A stretch of DNA of 64,000 nucleotides from Subtercola lobariae (GTDB lineage Bacteria > Actinomycetota > Actinomycetes > Actinomycetales > Microbacteriaceae): NCBI RefSeq assembly GCF_014640255.1, contig NZ_BMGP01000006.1:327035-391034 (forward strand), in the 5' to 3' direction. Positions 34,787 through 44,402 of the stretch are shown in pieces. The position numbers and the translations under genes were made by a program. The stretch's first letter is position 1. Each line of letters starts with the position of its first letter. The notes beneath the pieces were generated by a model, which was not told the DNA's origin, ran no database searches, and saw only the letters and a list, made by a program, of their open reading frames with translations.

Positions 34787-34993
34787 CTACTGCGTGATCA
34801 TCCACTTCACCGCGTCGCGCGCCCACTCGAGTGCCTTCGTGGCGACCTCAACCGCGACGGTCTCGTCGCGCCACTCTTCGTTGAACGAATCGGGCGTCAT
34901 CACGATCTTGCCCTCGGCGTGCAGACGCTGCAGCAGTTCGAGGTTTTCGACGATCGACTCGTAAATGTGTGCGGCGACATTTGCCGGCGGCAT
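34787..34993 (-). CDS. Small conserved hypothetical protein
   Basis: A 68-residue acidic, helical protein (IYESIVENLELLQRLHAEGKIVMTPDSFNEEWRDETVAVEVATKALEWARDAVKWM). No signal or membrane segment and no family that I recognise. It lies 3' of the phosphoglucomutase gene on the same strand, 20 bp after its stop, so it is probably co-transcribed. The codon pattern supports a real gene. Confidence 0.6.
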   Translation of the reverse strand: MPPANVAAHIYESIVENLELLQRLHAEGKIVMTPDSFNEEWRDETVAVEVATKALEWARDAVKWMITQ

Positions 34994-35013
34994 GTCATTC
35001 TCCCCCGAATAAC

Positions 35014-36639
35014 TTAGGCGCCGAGTGCGGCGTCGACGATGAGTTTCGCCTCTGCCTGAACCTCTGCGAGGTGCTCGGCCCCCAAAAACGACTCGGCGTA
35101 GATCTTGTAGACGTCTTCGGTTCCCGACGGTCGGGCGGCGAACCAGGCGTGTTCGGTGGTGACTTTCACTCCACCGACTGCGGCGTCGTTGCCCGGGGCG
35201 CGACTGAGCTTGGCCGTGATGGGCTCGCCCGCCAGCGTGTCAGCCGGAATATCGTCGCCGTCGAGCTTGGCGAGTTGCGCCTTCTGGGCCTTCGTCGCGG
35301 CGGCGTCGATGCGCTCGTACACCGGGTCGCCGAACTGCTCCACCAACGCCGCATAGTGCTGCGACGGCGTCTTGCCCGTCACAGCCAGAATCTCTGAGGC
35401 GAGCAGGGCGAGAATGATGCCGTCTTTATCAGTCGTCCACACGCTGCCGTCGAACCGCAAGAACGATGCCCCGGCCGACTCTTCGCCACCGAACGCCACG
35501 CTGCCGTCGATGAGCCCCGGAACGAACCATTTGAACCCCACCGGCACTTCCCACAGCCGCCGACCCAGCGACTCGGCGACTCGGTCGATCATCGAACTCG
35601 ACACGAGCGTCTTACCGATCGCCGCATCTGGCCGCCAATCCGACCGATTCTCATAGAGATACTGAATCGCCACGGCGAGGTAGTGATTCGGGTTCATAAT
35701 GCCGGCGTCTGGGGTGACCACACCGTGCCGGTCGGCATCCGCATCGTTGCCGGTCGAAATGTCATAGTCGTGCCGGCGTGCCACCAGCGACGCCATGGCG
35801 TAGGGCGACGAGCAATCCATGCGAATCTTGCCGTCCCAGTCGAGCGTCATGAACGCCCACTGCGGGTCGACCGTAGTGTTAACCACGTCGAGATTGAGCC
35901 CGTACCGGTCGCGAATCAGCTCCCAGTACTCCACGCTCGCGCCGCCCAGTGGGTCTGCGCCGATGTGGATGCCCGACTCGGCGATCTTCGTCATGTCGAT
36001 CACCCTCGACAGATCTGACACGTAGTTCTCGCGAAAATCGTAGATGTCGCTGGGAATCGGTTCACCGCGCTGCACCTCGACCAGCCCCGCGGCGATGATC
36101 TCGTTGGCGCGCTCGGCGATCCAGCTTGTGGCGTCAGAATCGGCCGGCCCGCCGTGCGGCGGGTTGTACTTGAAGCCGCCGTCGCGCGGCGGGTTGTGGC
36201 TCGGCGTGATGACGATTCCGTCAGCCTGATCGGTGTGACCGGTCTCGGGGTGGTTGTACCGCAGAATCGCGTGCGAGACGGCGGGCGTCGGAGTCCACGA
36301 GTCACGCGAATCCGTCCACACCGTCACCCCATTCGCGTTCAGCACCTCGAGTGCGGTGACTTCGGCTGGCTTCGACAGCCCGTGCGTATCCCGGCCGATG
36401 AACAGCGGCCCCGTCACGCCCTGCGTTGCCCGGTACTCCACGATCGCCTGAGTTATAGCCAGAATATGGTTCTCATTGAACGCCGTATCGAGCGAGCTGC
36501 CCCGATGGCCACTGGTGCCGAAAATCACCTTCTGCTCGGGGTTGGTGACATCAGGTTTGAGGTCGTAGTAGGCGCCCACGAGCGCATCGACATCGACCAG
36601 ATCTTCGGGGAGGGCCTGCAGCCCGGCGCGCTCGTTCAT
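35014..36639 (-). CDS. pgm: Phosphoglucomutase (alpha-D-glucose phosphate-specific)
   Basis: Interconverts glucose 1-phosphate and glucose 6-phosphate in the cytoplasm, linking glycogen and sugar-nucleotide synthesis to glycolysis. Motifs are [19 protein letters not shown] near the start, the phosphoserine loop [16 protein letters not shown] (Ser147), a metal loop with [10 protein letters not shown], and [12 protein letters not shown] for sugar binding. The 541-residue length matches the Pgm family. ATG 36639 was chosen because residues before it are not conserved and lie in a poorly coding stretch. Confidence 0.95.
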   Translation of the reverse strand: MNERAGLQALPEDLVDVDALVGAYYDLKPDVTNPEQKVIFGTSGHRGSSLDTAFNENHILAITQAIVEYRATQGVTGPLFIGRDTHGLSKPAEVTALEVLNANGVTVWTDSRDSWTPTPAVSHAILRYNHPETGHTDQADGIVITPSHNPPRDGGFKYNPPHGGPADSDATSWIAERANEIIAAGLVEVQRGEPIPSDIYDFRENYVSDLSRVIDMTKIAESGIHIGADPLGGASVEYWELIRDRYGLNLDVVNTTVDPQWAFMTLDWDGKIRMDCSSPYAMASLVARRHDYDISTGNDADADRHGVVTPDAGIMNPNHYLAVAIQYLYENRSDWRPDAAIGKTLVSSSMIDRVAESLGRRLWEVPVGFKWFVPGLIDGSVAFGGEESAGASFLRFDGSVWTTDKDGIILALLASEILAVTGKTPSQHYAALVEQFGDPVYERIDAAATKAQKAQLAKLDGDDIPADTLAGEPITAKLSRAPGNDAAVGGVKVTTEHAWFAARPSGTEDVYKIYAESFLGAEHLAEVQAEAKLIVDAALGA

Positions 36640-36768
36640 GCCTTCAGTCTGGCACCCCACGCCCCTCCCGGCGTAGCCCTTTCCTTCACCTGTGCAAAGC
36701 TTTTCCCTCCCCACGGTTGTGGAGAGGGAATCGCTTCTGTGAGTCAGATCGAGGAATCGATCGATCAG

Positions 36769-38394
36769 TCAGTTCGTTACATGGATTGTCACCGTGACAG
36801 GCTGGCTGACGGCGTTGTGCGGCCCGTTGAGACGGTATCTGAACGTGTCGTCGCCGCTGTATCCAGGGTGGGGCGTGTAACTGAACGATCCGTTCGCGTT
36901 CATCGTAAGATCACCGTTCAGCGGCGCGTAGCCCTGCTGCACTGTCCAGCCATCCGTGCCCGTTGTGAACTGGTCGTTCGCGAGCAGACCATGGGCAACA
37001 TCGACTGCAAGCGGCGCGTTCTTCGCAACGGTGTACGAATCGGCCACAGCTGAGGCGGGAGCGGCTACCGTCACGGGCACTGCCGTCGGCAGGCTGGCGA
37101 CCCCGGCCGAGTTCTCGGAGTAGACATACACCGTGTCGTCACCAACGTAGCTCGCGTTCGGCGCTTGATAGCTGATTGCATGCGTATTGCCGCTCCCGAT
37201 TACGGCGAGTTGTCCGTCACCGCGCTGATCCCCCGTCCATACCTTCAACGTCGAGTCAGGCTGAGATGTGCAGTACGCGCCGTCCAAAACGGTGACCGCG
37301 CCGCCTTGAGGAACGAGAGATCGCCCATTGAACGAAGAATTCGCGGTCGTGCACGTCGGTGCGCTCGGTCGAACCGTGAGAGTCGCTGCGGTAGAAGAGC
37401 CGTTCACATCAGCGAAAACCGTGTCACTGGAGGCGCCAGTCACCGTGTAATACAGAGTCGCGGTCGCCGATTTATTCGCATCCAAGTTCGGAATGAGGTA
37501 GACGAGAACCGCAGGATCAGCTGATGGCTCAGCGATCCAGCCCGCAGGGATCACTCTGTTCGAAGTTGCTTGCAGACCGATGGTACTCAGATGAACGAGA
37601 ACCGAACCTGCCGTCTGTGCGGAAATGTTCAATTGATATTGCGCATCGCCGCCGGTCGTGGTCGCCGTGCTCGTCATCATGCTGCTTCCGACGTCGATCT
37701 GCGCTGGATCGTCCAAGTCGCCAGCGTCAGTTGCGGCGGTGAGAAAGCCTGACGATTGGCCGATGTACGATCCCTTGCCGGCGTACCCCTTGCCATCGTT
37801 CTTGTTCCAGCCGACGGAGAGAATGTAGGGGGTACTTCCCGGCGAATCGTACTCGTACATCGCATCGGCCCGATAGTTTTTGTAGTACACGTTGATCAGA
37901 AAACACCCCCTGCCGTTCGGGCATGTGACATTGTCGTTCTCCTCAAACCCGAGCACACTGCCGGTGTTCGCGATGGTGCCATTTGCGAGCTGGGATACAG
38001 TCGCGTTGCTCACGCCAGTCTTTGGTGGAGAGTCGGAATACCGCGTGCAGAGGGCCGAACCGTTCGCGCCTGGAACGCAGCTGTACCCAGAGTCTGAAGA
38101 GGGAAACAGGCGCGGATCGTTAAGCACCTGCCACGGACTCTTGTCTTTAGTGTCGGTGAACATCGAGCGGTCGTAGCCCCAAGCATTGCCGGGGGTTCCA
38201 CCTCCGCCTACATCGCCCCAGCCGCAGCCGTATTCAATTGAGATTCCAGACCCTCCACCGAGCATGCACACTACCGGTGCGTGTGCTGGTAAGCCATGGC
38301 CTCTGGCTTGTGCTGACGCCGCGCCGATGGTGGCAGATCCCACTAGCAAAAGCACGGTCAGAGCCGGGCCCCACACGAATTTCGAAAGTCTCAT
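36769..38394 (-). CDS. Secreted protein with cadherin/Ig-like C-terminal domains
   Basis: A 541-residue exported protein with a signal peptide (LTVLLLVGSATIGAASAQA). A Cys-containing N-terminal region follows (CMLGGGSGISIEYGCGW ... NDNVTCPNGRGCF). The middle is beta-sandwich-like, and the C-terminus has a cadherin-like 'tandem Ig' domain (ADSYTVAKNAPLAVDVAHGLLAND ... FSYTPHPGYSGDDTFRYRLN). No LPxTG or TM anchor is present. ATG 38394 has AAAGGA at the right distance. Base composition looks less GC-rich than its neighbours, hinting at transfer. Role unknown; adhesion is a guess. Confidence 0.8.
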   Translation of the reverse strand: MRLSKFVWGPALTVLLLVGSATIGAASAQARGHGLPAHAPVVCMLGGGSGISIEYGCGWGDVGGGGTPGNAWGYDRSMFTDTKDKSPWQVLNDPRLFPSSDSGYSCVPGANGSALCTRYSDSPPKTGVSNATVSQLANGTIANTGSVLGFEENDNVTCPNGRGCFLINVYYKNYRADAMYEYDSPGSTPYILSVGWNKNDGKGYAGKGSYIGQSSGFLTAATDAGDLDDPAQIDVGSSMMTSTATTTGGDAQYQLNISAQTAGSVLVHLSTIGLQATSNRVIPAGWIAEPSADPAVLVYLIPNLDANKSATATLYYTVTGASSDTVFADVNGSSTAATLTVRPSAPTCTTANSSFNGRSLVPQGGAVTVLDGAYCTSQPDSTLKVWTGDQRGDGQLAVIGSGNTHAISYQAPNASYVGDDTVYVYSENSAGVASLPTAVPVTVAAPASAVADSYTVAKNAPLAVDVAHGLLANDQFTTGTDGWTVQQGYAPLNGDLTMNANGSFSYTPHPGYSGDDTFRYRLNGPHNAVSQPVTVTIHVTN

Positions 38395-38416
38395 CGTCGT
38401 CGTTCCTTTCATGTAA

Positions 38417-38433
38417 CACCCAAATGGGGGGTA
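38417..38433 (-). promoter_or_regulatory. G/C palindrome in the promoter of the cadherin-like gene
   Basis: On the minus strand TACCCCCCATTTGGGTG lies between a possible -35 (TGGTCA) and a possible -10 (TTACAT), 17 bp apart. This is the same layout as the promoter at 8073-8100. Confidence 0.5.
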
Positions 38434-38559
38434 TGACCAGTCGGCGCTCTTCGCCGGGATGTTCTATGAGGAGAGAGTGTCGAAGCGCAAATTCATTACG
38501 CCGTTTCTCAGAAATAGTCGCCACCTCTCGAGGCAAGTCAGCGCAGTAGGCTCGTGGGC

Positions 38560-39492
38560 ATGCCCGACACGTACAGCTACCTCGGCCCCACCGGCACGTT
38601 CACCGAGGCGGCCCTCGCCCAAGTGCCCGAGGCTGCCGGAAAGAACTGGCGCAGCGTCAACAACGTGGGCGAAGCGCTCGACGACGTCACGAGTGGCCGC
38701 AGCGTGGCCGCCATGATCGCCATCGAGAACTCGGTGGAGGGCGGGGTCAGCGCTACCCAAGACGCGCTGGCGAGCATCCCGAACCTGCGCATCATCGGCG
38801 AATACCTGGTGAAGGTGCAGTTCGCGCTGGTCGCCCGCCCCGGCATCGAGCTTTCAGACGTGCACGTCATCAACGCGCATCCGGTCGCCTACGCGCAGTG
38901 CCGCAATTGGCTCGAGGCGAACTTGCCGACTCATGGGCACATTCCGTCGACGTCGAACGTCGCCAGCGCGCTCAGCCTCTTCGACAGCGATCTGGCCGAC
39001 GCCGCCATTGCACCGCCGCGAATCGTCGAACACCACGACCTGCGGCTGCTCGCAGAGAACATCGGCGACAACCAGAACGCCGTGACGCGGTTCGTGCTCG
39101 TGGGCCGTAATTCGGCGCTGCCCGCGCCGACCGGAGCCGACAAGACGAGCATCATCGCCGAGCTGCCGGATGATCGTTCCGGCGCCCTGCTCGAACTGCT
39201 CGAGCAGTTCTCGACCCGCGGAGTGAACCTGAGCCTGCTGCAATCGCGGCCCATCGGTGACGCCCTCGGGCGGTACCGTTTCGTGATCGACGCCGACGGG
39301 CACGTTTTCGATGAACGGGTCGCCGATGCGCTGATGGGCGTGCGGCGGTTCAGCCCGAAGGTGATCTTCTTGGGATCGTACCCCCGCGCCGACCGCGCCC
39401 CGGTGGAGTACGTCGACCGATACGACGACGAGGTCTTCATCGAGGCGCGCGACTGGTTGCGCTCGCTGATCTCAGGCGAGCCCGAGGCCTGA
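38560..39492 (+). CDS. pheA: Prephenate dehydratase
   Basis: Converts prephenate to phenylpyruvate in phenylalanine synthesis. The catalytic domain has YLGPTGTFTEAAL, IENSVEGGVSATQDAL and the essential T-R-F motif (NAVTRFVLVGR). A C-terminal ACT domain (GALLELLEQFSTRGVNLSLLQSRP) gives phenylalanine feedback control. The 310-residue length is that of the monofunctional actinobacterial enzyme. The ATG at 38560 was chosen over a GTG 6 bp upstream. It stands alone. Confidence 0.95.
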   Translation: MPDTYSYLGPTGTFTEAALAQVPEAAGKNWRSVNNVGEALDDVTSGRSVAAMIAIENSVEGGVSATQDALASIPNLRIIGEYLVKVQFALVARPGIELSDVHVINAHPVAYAQCRNWLEANLPTHGHIPSTSNVASALSLFDSDLADAAIAPPRIVEHHDLRLLAENIGDNQNAVTRFVLVGRNSALPAPTGADKTSIIAELPDDRSGALLELLEQFSTRGVNLSLLQSRPIGDALGRYRFVIDADGHVFDERVADALMGVRRFSPKVIFLGSYPRADRAPVEYVDRYDDEVFIEARDWLRSLISGEPEA

Positions 39493-39529
39493 GCCGGGCA
39501 TCCACCCCGACCCGCCACCACGCCAACCG

Positions 39530-40564
39530 CTAGACGCGAACCCGCAACGCCCCCGGGTCGACCGACACGTGAATCGTCGTCGCCTCACCAAACTCATCCC
39601 CGTCGAGCTGTATCTCCTGCGGTGTCTCGAGCTTCAGCCGCAGATCGATGCCCTGCCGGTAGATCACGTCGTCGACGTTCGGCGAAATGTCGATCAGTTT
39701 GCGCCCCGCCTTCGTGCGCCGAAGCACCCCGTTCTCAATGGTCACCTTGTTCCACACCCGCACCCAGCCGAGCGCGCCCTGGGGTCGAATCGCGAGAAAG
39801 TCGAGCACCCCGTCGTCGGGTTTCGCGTCAGGTATCAGCAGAATTCCGCCCGGCAGCAGCCCGCAATTGCCGGCCATCACCGAGTGCGCACTCACGCTTC
39901 GCCAGGGCTCTTTGTCGATGCTGACCTTCATCTTTACGGCCTTGAGCTCTGGCAGCGCGCGCATCGTTCCGTCTATATAGGCGAGCCAGCCGAACGTCTT
40001 CTTCAGCCCCGGGTTCGTCTTCGCGATCATCTTCGCATCGATTCCGAGCCCCGCGATCACGAGAAATACGTGAGTGGATGCGGAGCCGTCAGCCCGCCCC
40101 ACCTGAATGAGCCCGAGATCGATCGACCGGTCGTACCCCGTGAACATGAGCTCGATGGCCTCGTCGATGTTCAGCGAGAGGTTGAGGTTTCGGGCCAGCA
40201 GGTTGCCCGTTCCGATGGCGAGCAGCGCGAGCGGCACAGATGTTCCGCGAAGTGCCTCAGCGACCGCCCGAACCGTGCCGTCGCCGCCCGCAGCCATCAC
40301 AACACTCGCCCCGCTTCGCACGGCTTCGGCCGTCAGAAGCTGGCCCGCGTCATCCCGAGTCGTCTCGTACCAGTCGGTCTGCGCGAACCCGTGCTTCACC
40401 TCGGCGGCCCCCACCAGGGCTTTCAGCCGTTCGGCGTCGATCTTCAGCGGGTTGTAGACGACAGCAGCGTGCCGTTGTGGCACTGTTTCCCCTGCGACGG
40501 TCACCTTCCATACGGTACTACGGCCGCCCCGGCCCGCGACGCGGGCGAGCGCCCAGGCGCCCAT
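39530..40564 (-). CDS. Diacylglycerol/lipid kinase (DagK-catalytic family)
   Basis: Phosphorylates a lipid such as diacylglycerol. Contains the nucleotide-binding GGDGT motif (VMAAGGDGTVRAVAEALRG) followed by LALLAIGTGNLLARNL, and the C-terminal NAD-kinase-like beta-domain (LDGDEFGEATTIHVSV). At 344 residues it is normal for the family; the first 25-30 residues are not conserved and the true start may be internal. It is divergent from serS with almost no gap. Confidence 0.9.
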   Translation of the reverse strand: MGAWALARVAGRGGRSTVWKVTVAGETVPQRHAAVVYNPLKIDAERLKALVGAAEVKHGFAQTDWYETTRDDAGQLLTAEAVRSGASVVMAAGGDGTVRAVAEALRGTSVPLALLAIGTGNLLARNLNLSLNIDEAIELMFTGYDRSIDLGLIQVGRADGSASTHVFLVIAGLGIDAKMIAKTNPGLKKTFGWLAYIDGTMRALPELKAVKMKVSIDKEPWRSVSAHSVMAGNCGLLPGGILLIPDAKPDDGVLDFLAIRPQGALGWVRVWNKVTIENGVLRRTKAGRKLIDISPNVDDVIYRQGIDLRLKLETPQEIQLDGDEFGEATTIHVSVDPGALRVRV

Positions 40565-40580
40565 GGCTAGGATTACTTAG

Positions 40581-41870
40581 GTGATAGATCCCGTTCTTTT
40601 GCGCGAAAACCCTGACGCCATCAAGCTCTCGCAGGCGGCGAGGGGCGCGTCGGTCGACCTGGTCGATGAGGCACTTCTGGCCGATGCCGAGCGCCGGGCA
40701 TCCATCACCGAGTTCGAGAACCTGCGCGCCAGTCAGAACGCGTTCGGCAAACGCGTCGCACAAGCCGCAAAAGACGAGAAGAAAGCCCTGGTCGCCGAAG
40801 CGCAATCGCTCGCCGCCGAGGTTAAGGTCGCCGGCCAGCGGGCAGCGGATGCCGAACAGACCTTTCTCGCCGTCACAGGCCGCATCGCCAACCCCATCAT
40901 TGCGGGCGTGCCCTCGGGCGGCGAAGAGAACTTCATCACCCTGCGCGAGGTCGGCACGCGCCCCGCCTTCGACTTCGAGCCCCGCGACCACGTCGAACTC
41001 GGCGAGTTGCTCGGCGCCTTCGACCTGCAGCGCGGCGCCAAAGTCAGCGGCGCCCGCTTCTACTTCTTGACCGGCATCGGCGCCCGCCTCGAGCTCGCCC
41101 TCATGAACCTCGCCCTGCAGAAAGCGCTCGACGCCGGTTTCACACCCATGATCACGCCCACCCTCGTTCGCCCCGAAATCATGCGTGGCACCGGCTTTCT
41201 CAACGAGCACGCCGACGAGATCTACTACCTGCCGGCCGACGACCTCTACCTCACGGGTACGAGCGAGGTGGCGCTCGCCGGGTTCCATGCCGATGAGATT
41301 CTCGACCTCGAGGCCGGCCCCCTGCGTTATGCGGGCTGGTCGACCTGCTACCGCCGTGAGGCAGGTTCTGGCGGAAAAGACACGCGCGGCATCCTGCGCG
41401 TTCACCAGTTCAACAAGCTCGAGATGTTCACATACGTGCTGCCCGAGAATGCCGAAGCCGAACATGAGAAGCTGCTGAGCTATCAAGAAGAGCTGCTCAC
41501 TTCGCTCGGCCTCAATTACCGCGTCATCGACGTGGCTGCCGGCGACCTGGGCTCGAGCGCCGCCCGCAAGTTCGACATCGAGGCCTGGGTTCCCACGCAG
41601 GGCACCTTCCGCGAGCTCACCTCCACCTCGAACTGCACCACCTACCAGGCGCGGCGACTGGATGCCCGCTACCGCACCGAATCGGGCAAAACCGCCCCCG
41701 TCGCCACCCTCAACGGCACGCTCGCCACCACGCGCTGGATCGTCGCCATTCTCGAAACCCACCAACAGGCCGACGGGTCGGTTCTGGTTCCCGAGGTCTT
41801 GCGCCCCTACCTCGGCGGCCTCGAGGTCATCGAGCCGCTCGCGCCGGCCGCATCCGGGCGCCGCACATGA
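40581..41870 (+). CDS. serS: Seryl-tRNA synthetase
   Basis: Charges tRNA-Ser with serine. An N-terminal coiled-coil arm (about 25-100) is followed by the class II core: motif 2 ([32 protein letters not shown]) and motif 3 ([23 protein letters not shown]). The 429-residue length is standard. GTG start. Its stop overlaps the start of the HAD gene by 4 bp. Confidence 0.97.
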   Translation: MIDPVLLRENPDAIKLSQAARGASVDLVDEALLADAERRASITEFENLRASQNAFGKRVAQAAKDEKKALVAEAQSLAAEVKVAGQRAADAEQTFLAVTGRIANPIIAGVPSGGEENFITLREVGTRPAFDFEPRDHVELGELLGAFDLQRGAKVSGARFYFLTGIGARLELALMNLALQKALDAGFTPMITPTLVRPEIMRGTGFLNEHADEIYYLPADDLYLTGTSEVALAGFHADEILDLEAGPLRYAGWSTCYRREAGSGGKDTRGILRVHQFNKLEMFTYVLPENAEAEHEKLLSYQEELLTSLGLNYRVIDVAAGDLGSSAARKFDIEAWVPTQGTFRELTSTSNCTTYQARRLDARYRTESGKTAPVATLNGTLATTRWIVAILETHQQADGSVLVPEVLRPYLGGLEVIEPLAPAASGRRT

Positions 41871-42670
41871 GCGAACCCTGGCTGATCACGCTCGACATCG
41901 ACGGCACCATTCTGCACGAAGACGGCTCCATCTCTGACGCCGTCATCGACCAGGTCGCCCGTCTCAGCGGCCTCGGCCATGAGATCATGCTCGCCACCGG
42001 TCGCTCTGTTGCCGCAACCCTGCCCGTGCTCGACTTGCTCGGCATCACCCCCACCTACGTGGTCTGCTCGAACGGCGCCATCACCCTGCAGCGAGATGTG
42101 GATGCACCGCTCGGCTATCGCCGCGAAATAGTGGAGACGTTCAACCCCAGCGCGGTGCTTCAGCAGATTCGCGGTCACCTCGCCAACGCCCACTACGCGG
42201 TAGAAGACGAAGAGGGTTACTTTCGCTACACCGGCGAATTCCCCTCGTCATCGATGGGCGTCGGCGGCGAACAGGTCGCGTTCGAAGACCTGCTCTCGAT
42301 CGACGCCACGCGCGTGGTCGTCATCTCGCCCGGTCACGACATGGAAGACTTTCTCGCCGTGGTCGAGAAGATGGGCCTGCACCGCGTCTCGTACTCCATC
42401 GGCTGGACAGCCTGGCTCGACATCGCCCCCGACGGCGTCAACAAATCAACCTCGCTCGAACGAGTTCGCTCCCGCCTGGGCATCCCGTCTTCGCGGCTTC
42501 TCGCCGTGGGCGATGGCCGTAACGACATCGAAATGCTGCGCTGGGCGGCAGTGGATGGTCGTGCCGTAGCCATGGGCCAGGCCCCCGATGACGTGCGTGC
42601 CGCCGCTACCTCGGTCACGGCATCCATCTACGATGACGGCCTGGCAAAGGCGCTCGCCGCGCTCGTCTAG
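41867..42670 (+). CDS. HAD-superfamily hydrolase, Cof subfamily
   Basis: A 267-residue phosphatase of the Cof/YidA type acting on sugar phosphates or similar. The nucleophile motif ITLDIDGTI is at the N-terminus, with VVCSNGA as motif II and [11 protein letters not shown] as motif IV. It is translationally coupled to serS (ATGA overlap), an arrangement common in Actinobacteria. Substrate unknown. Confidence 0.92.
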   Translation: MSEPWLITLDIDGTILHEDGSISDAVIDQVARLSGLGHEIMLATGRSVAATLPVLDLLGITPTYVVCSNGAITLQRDVDAPLGYRREIVETFNPSAVLQQIRGHLANAHYAVEDEEGYFRYTGEFPSSSMGVGGEQVAFEDLLSIDATRVVVISPGHDMEDFLAVVEKMGLHRVSYSIGWTAWLDIAPDGVNKSTSLERVRSRLGIPSSRLLAVGDGRNDIEMLRWAAVDGRAVAMGQAPDDVRAAATSVTASIYDDGLAKALAALV

Positions 42671-42877
42671 CGGACTGGTTGGTCTGCTCGGCCCGAGTAT
42701 GTGCGCTCCCGATCACGTGCGCCGCGCGTGCTGGGGCGCACGGGCCCGGGAGTTTCGTCGGAGCACAGCGTTCATGAGGCCGTATTGTCGACATGGCGGC
42801 TCTGCTCCGACGAAAGTCCCACGCCCCGGATTCGGCTACACTTGGCCATGTCTGTTCGCGTTCATCGCGGCGGGCAT

Positions 42878-42962
42878 GGAGGGCTGTCCGAGTGGCCGAT
42901 GGAGCCAGTCTTGAAAACTGGTGGGCGGAAACGTCTCGTGAGTTCGAATCTCACGCCCTCCG
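42878..42962 (+). tRNA. tRNA-Ser (anticodon TGA)
   Basis: An 85-nt gene with an acceptor stem GGAGGGC/GCCCTCC and discriminator G. The anticodon stem-loop CCAGT-CTTGAAA-ACTGG places TGA at 42912-42914. A long variable arm (GGGCGGAAACGTCTC region) is as expected for a class II tRNA, with a T-arm GTGAGTTCGAATCTCAC. CCA is not encoded. It marks the left border of the aromatic-catabolism block. Confidence 0.97.
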
Positions 42963-42977
42963 CACTAAAATCCCTGG

Positions 42978-43085
42978 TCAGAGCCAAATTTGTGCTGCCC
43001 CGTGCCCACATTCTGCCCACATCTGAAAGGCAATCCGCTCACCTTGACCAACAGTCAGCAAAACGGGCTCTCGACGTATAATTGA
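42978..43085 (-). pseudogene. Possible decayed 3' end of a tyrosine integrase
   Basis: On the minus strand a 35-codon open segment ends MWAECGHGAAQIWL-stop only 16 bp from the tRNA 3' end. This tail resembles the C-terminal ends of integrases from tRNA-integrated actinobacterial elements, in the usual orientation with the gene ending at the tRNA. Upstream the frame is closed by a stop and the rest of the gene is missing. The remaining space to 43209 holds a TATAAT box (43077) and a small CGGACG/CGTCCG hairpin but no gene. Confidence 0.3.
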
Positions 43086-43209
43086 TCATCGGCGGACGCT
43101 ACTCGTCCGTCGGTCCGAGCGGCTTGTTCAGGGTCACGGTTTAGGGAGTCACTCAACTGCTGGCTGATGAAGATCGAGACGCATCAAGCTGGTTTCTTCG
43201 CGAACTGTG

Positions 43210-43575
43210 CTATTCCAGGGTGCCGATTTCGGAGTCTGACTGTCGATTGGCCTCGCTCTCTAGCGGCCAGGTGTCGGTTTGATACCGGTCGACGACTAGG
43301 TTCATGATCACGGGCTCGCTTGTAACACTGTCGGCCAGCGCGGCGAGAACCGCCGCAAGTGCAGGTGATTCGTCGTGGTTATCTGAACCCGACTGCCCGT
43401 CGTAGATTTCGTACATTGCGATGCTGTCGGGCTCGCCGACGACGCTCAAGAGCGTCCATTCGAGGGTGCCCGGTTCGTTCTGGGTGTGAAGTCGATTCGC
43501 TTCGATTAAAGCCATGAAGTCGTCTTTCCGTTCCGGGCGCAGCGTGAGATAGACGAATTTCGCCAGGTGGGGCAT
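43210..43575 (-). CDS. ABM-domain (antibiotic biosynthesis monooxygenase-like) protein
   Basis: A 121-residue protein of the ABM/YgiN fold (HLAKFVYLTLRPERKDDFMALIEANRLHTQNEPGTLEWTLL, MYEIYDGQSGSDNHDES). Members include quinol oxygenases and intermediate-processing proteins in aromatic pathways. The ATG is preceded by GGAGAAACAC. It is the last gene of the leftward operon starting at 50395, 23 bp after an SDR gene. Precise role unknown. Confidence 0.8.
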   Translation of the reverse strand: MPHLAKFVYLTLRPERKDDFMALIEANRLHTQNEPGTLEWTLLSVVGEPDSIAMYEIYDGQSGSDNHDESPALAAVLAALADSVTSEPVIMNLVVDRYQTDTWPLESEANRQSDSEIGTLE

Positions 43576-43598
43576 GTGTTTCTCCTCTTCGTGTAGTT

Positions 43599-44378
43599 CT
43601 AGACGTAGCGGTGCGAGCCGGCGTCGACCGGGTAGGCGGCTCCGGTGATCTGGCGGGCGGGGGCGGAGGCGAGAAACACGGCAGCGGCTGCTACGTCTTC
43701 AGGTTCATTCATGCGACCGAGCGGCAGCTGCCGCATATCCCGCGCGAAATGCGTTTTCGTCTCGTCGAACGTCTTGCCGAGTTCTTTCGACATGCTGACC
43801 AGAAAATCGTCCATCGCCGGCGTCGCAGTCGGTCCGGGCGAGATGCAGTTCGAACGGATGCCCTTGGGTCCGAACTCGATTGACAGCGACTTTGACAGGC
43901 TCAACACGGCCGATTTCGTAACGGCGTAATCGACGAAGAACGGATCGGGCTGTCGACCCGCGTCGCTGGCGAGGTTGACGAGAGCTCCGCCGCCGCCTTT
44001 GACCATGTGTGGGATGACCGCGCGACTGGTTCGGATCATCGCGAACAGGTTGACCTCGAGCAGGGCCTTCCACTGGGCGTCGGTGACGTTCAGAAAGCCA
44101 TCCCGATACGGTGCGAGCCCAACATTGTTGACCAGCACGTCGATTGCGCCGAATTGCGCCGCCGCATCGGCCACCCACGACTCGATCTGTTGCGGCACGG
44201 TGAAATCGACGGCCGTGAAGACCGGTGGCCGTGCTGCAACGACCGGTATCTCTGGTTCGTTCAGGTCTGCGGCGACGACCTGTGCCCCCTCTGCCGCGAA
44301 TGCTGTGACGATAGCCAACCCGATTCCGCGGGCGGCGCCGGTCACGAGCACGACCTTGCCGTCGAGTCCGAGATCCAT
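43599..44378 (-). CDS. Short-chain dehydrogenase/reductase (SDR)
   Basis: A 259-residue classical SDR: cofactor loop VTGAARGIGLA, DLN after beta-2, NNVG, a catalytic Ser in NLASDAG and the YxxxK pair in DYAVTKSAV. It ends in a regular ITGAAYPVDAG segment. Presumably an NAD(P)-dependent alcohol dehydrogenase acting on a pathway intermediate. The ribosome-binding site AAGGAGC precedes ATG 44378. One of three non-identical SDRs in the same operon. Confidence 0.9.
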   Translation of the reverse strand: MDLGLDGKVVLVTGAARGIGLAIVTAFAAEGAQVVAADLNEPEIPVVAARPPVFTAVDFTVPQQIESWVADAAAQFGAIDVLVNNVGLAPYRDGFLNVTDAQWKALLEVNLFAMIRTSRAVIPHMVKGGGGALVNLASDAGRQPDPFFVDYAVTKSAVLSLSKSLSIEFGPKGIRSNCISPGPTATPAMDDFLVSMSKELGKTFDETKTHFARDMRQLPLGRMNEPEDVAAAAVFLASAPARQITGAAYPVDAGSHRYV

Positions 44379-44402
44379 GATGTGCTCCTTATAGAGTTTG
44401 CG

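Noticed and set aside
42588..42914. A 108-residue open frame covering the end of the HAD gene and the tRNA
   Set aside because: It runs across the tRNA gene and has no recognisable domain.
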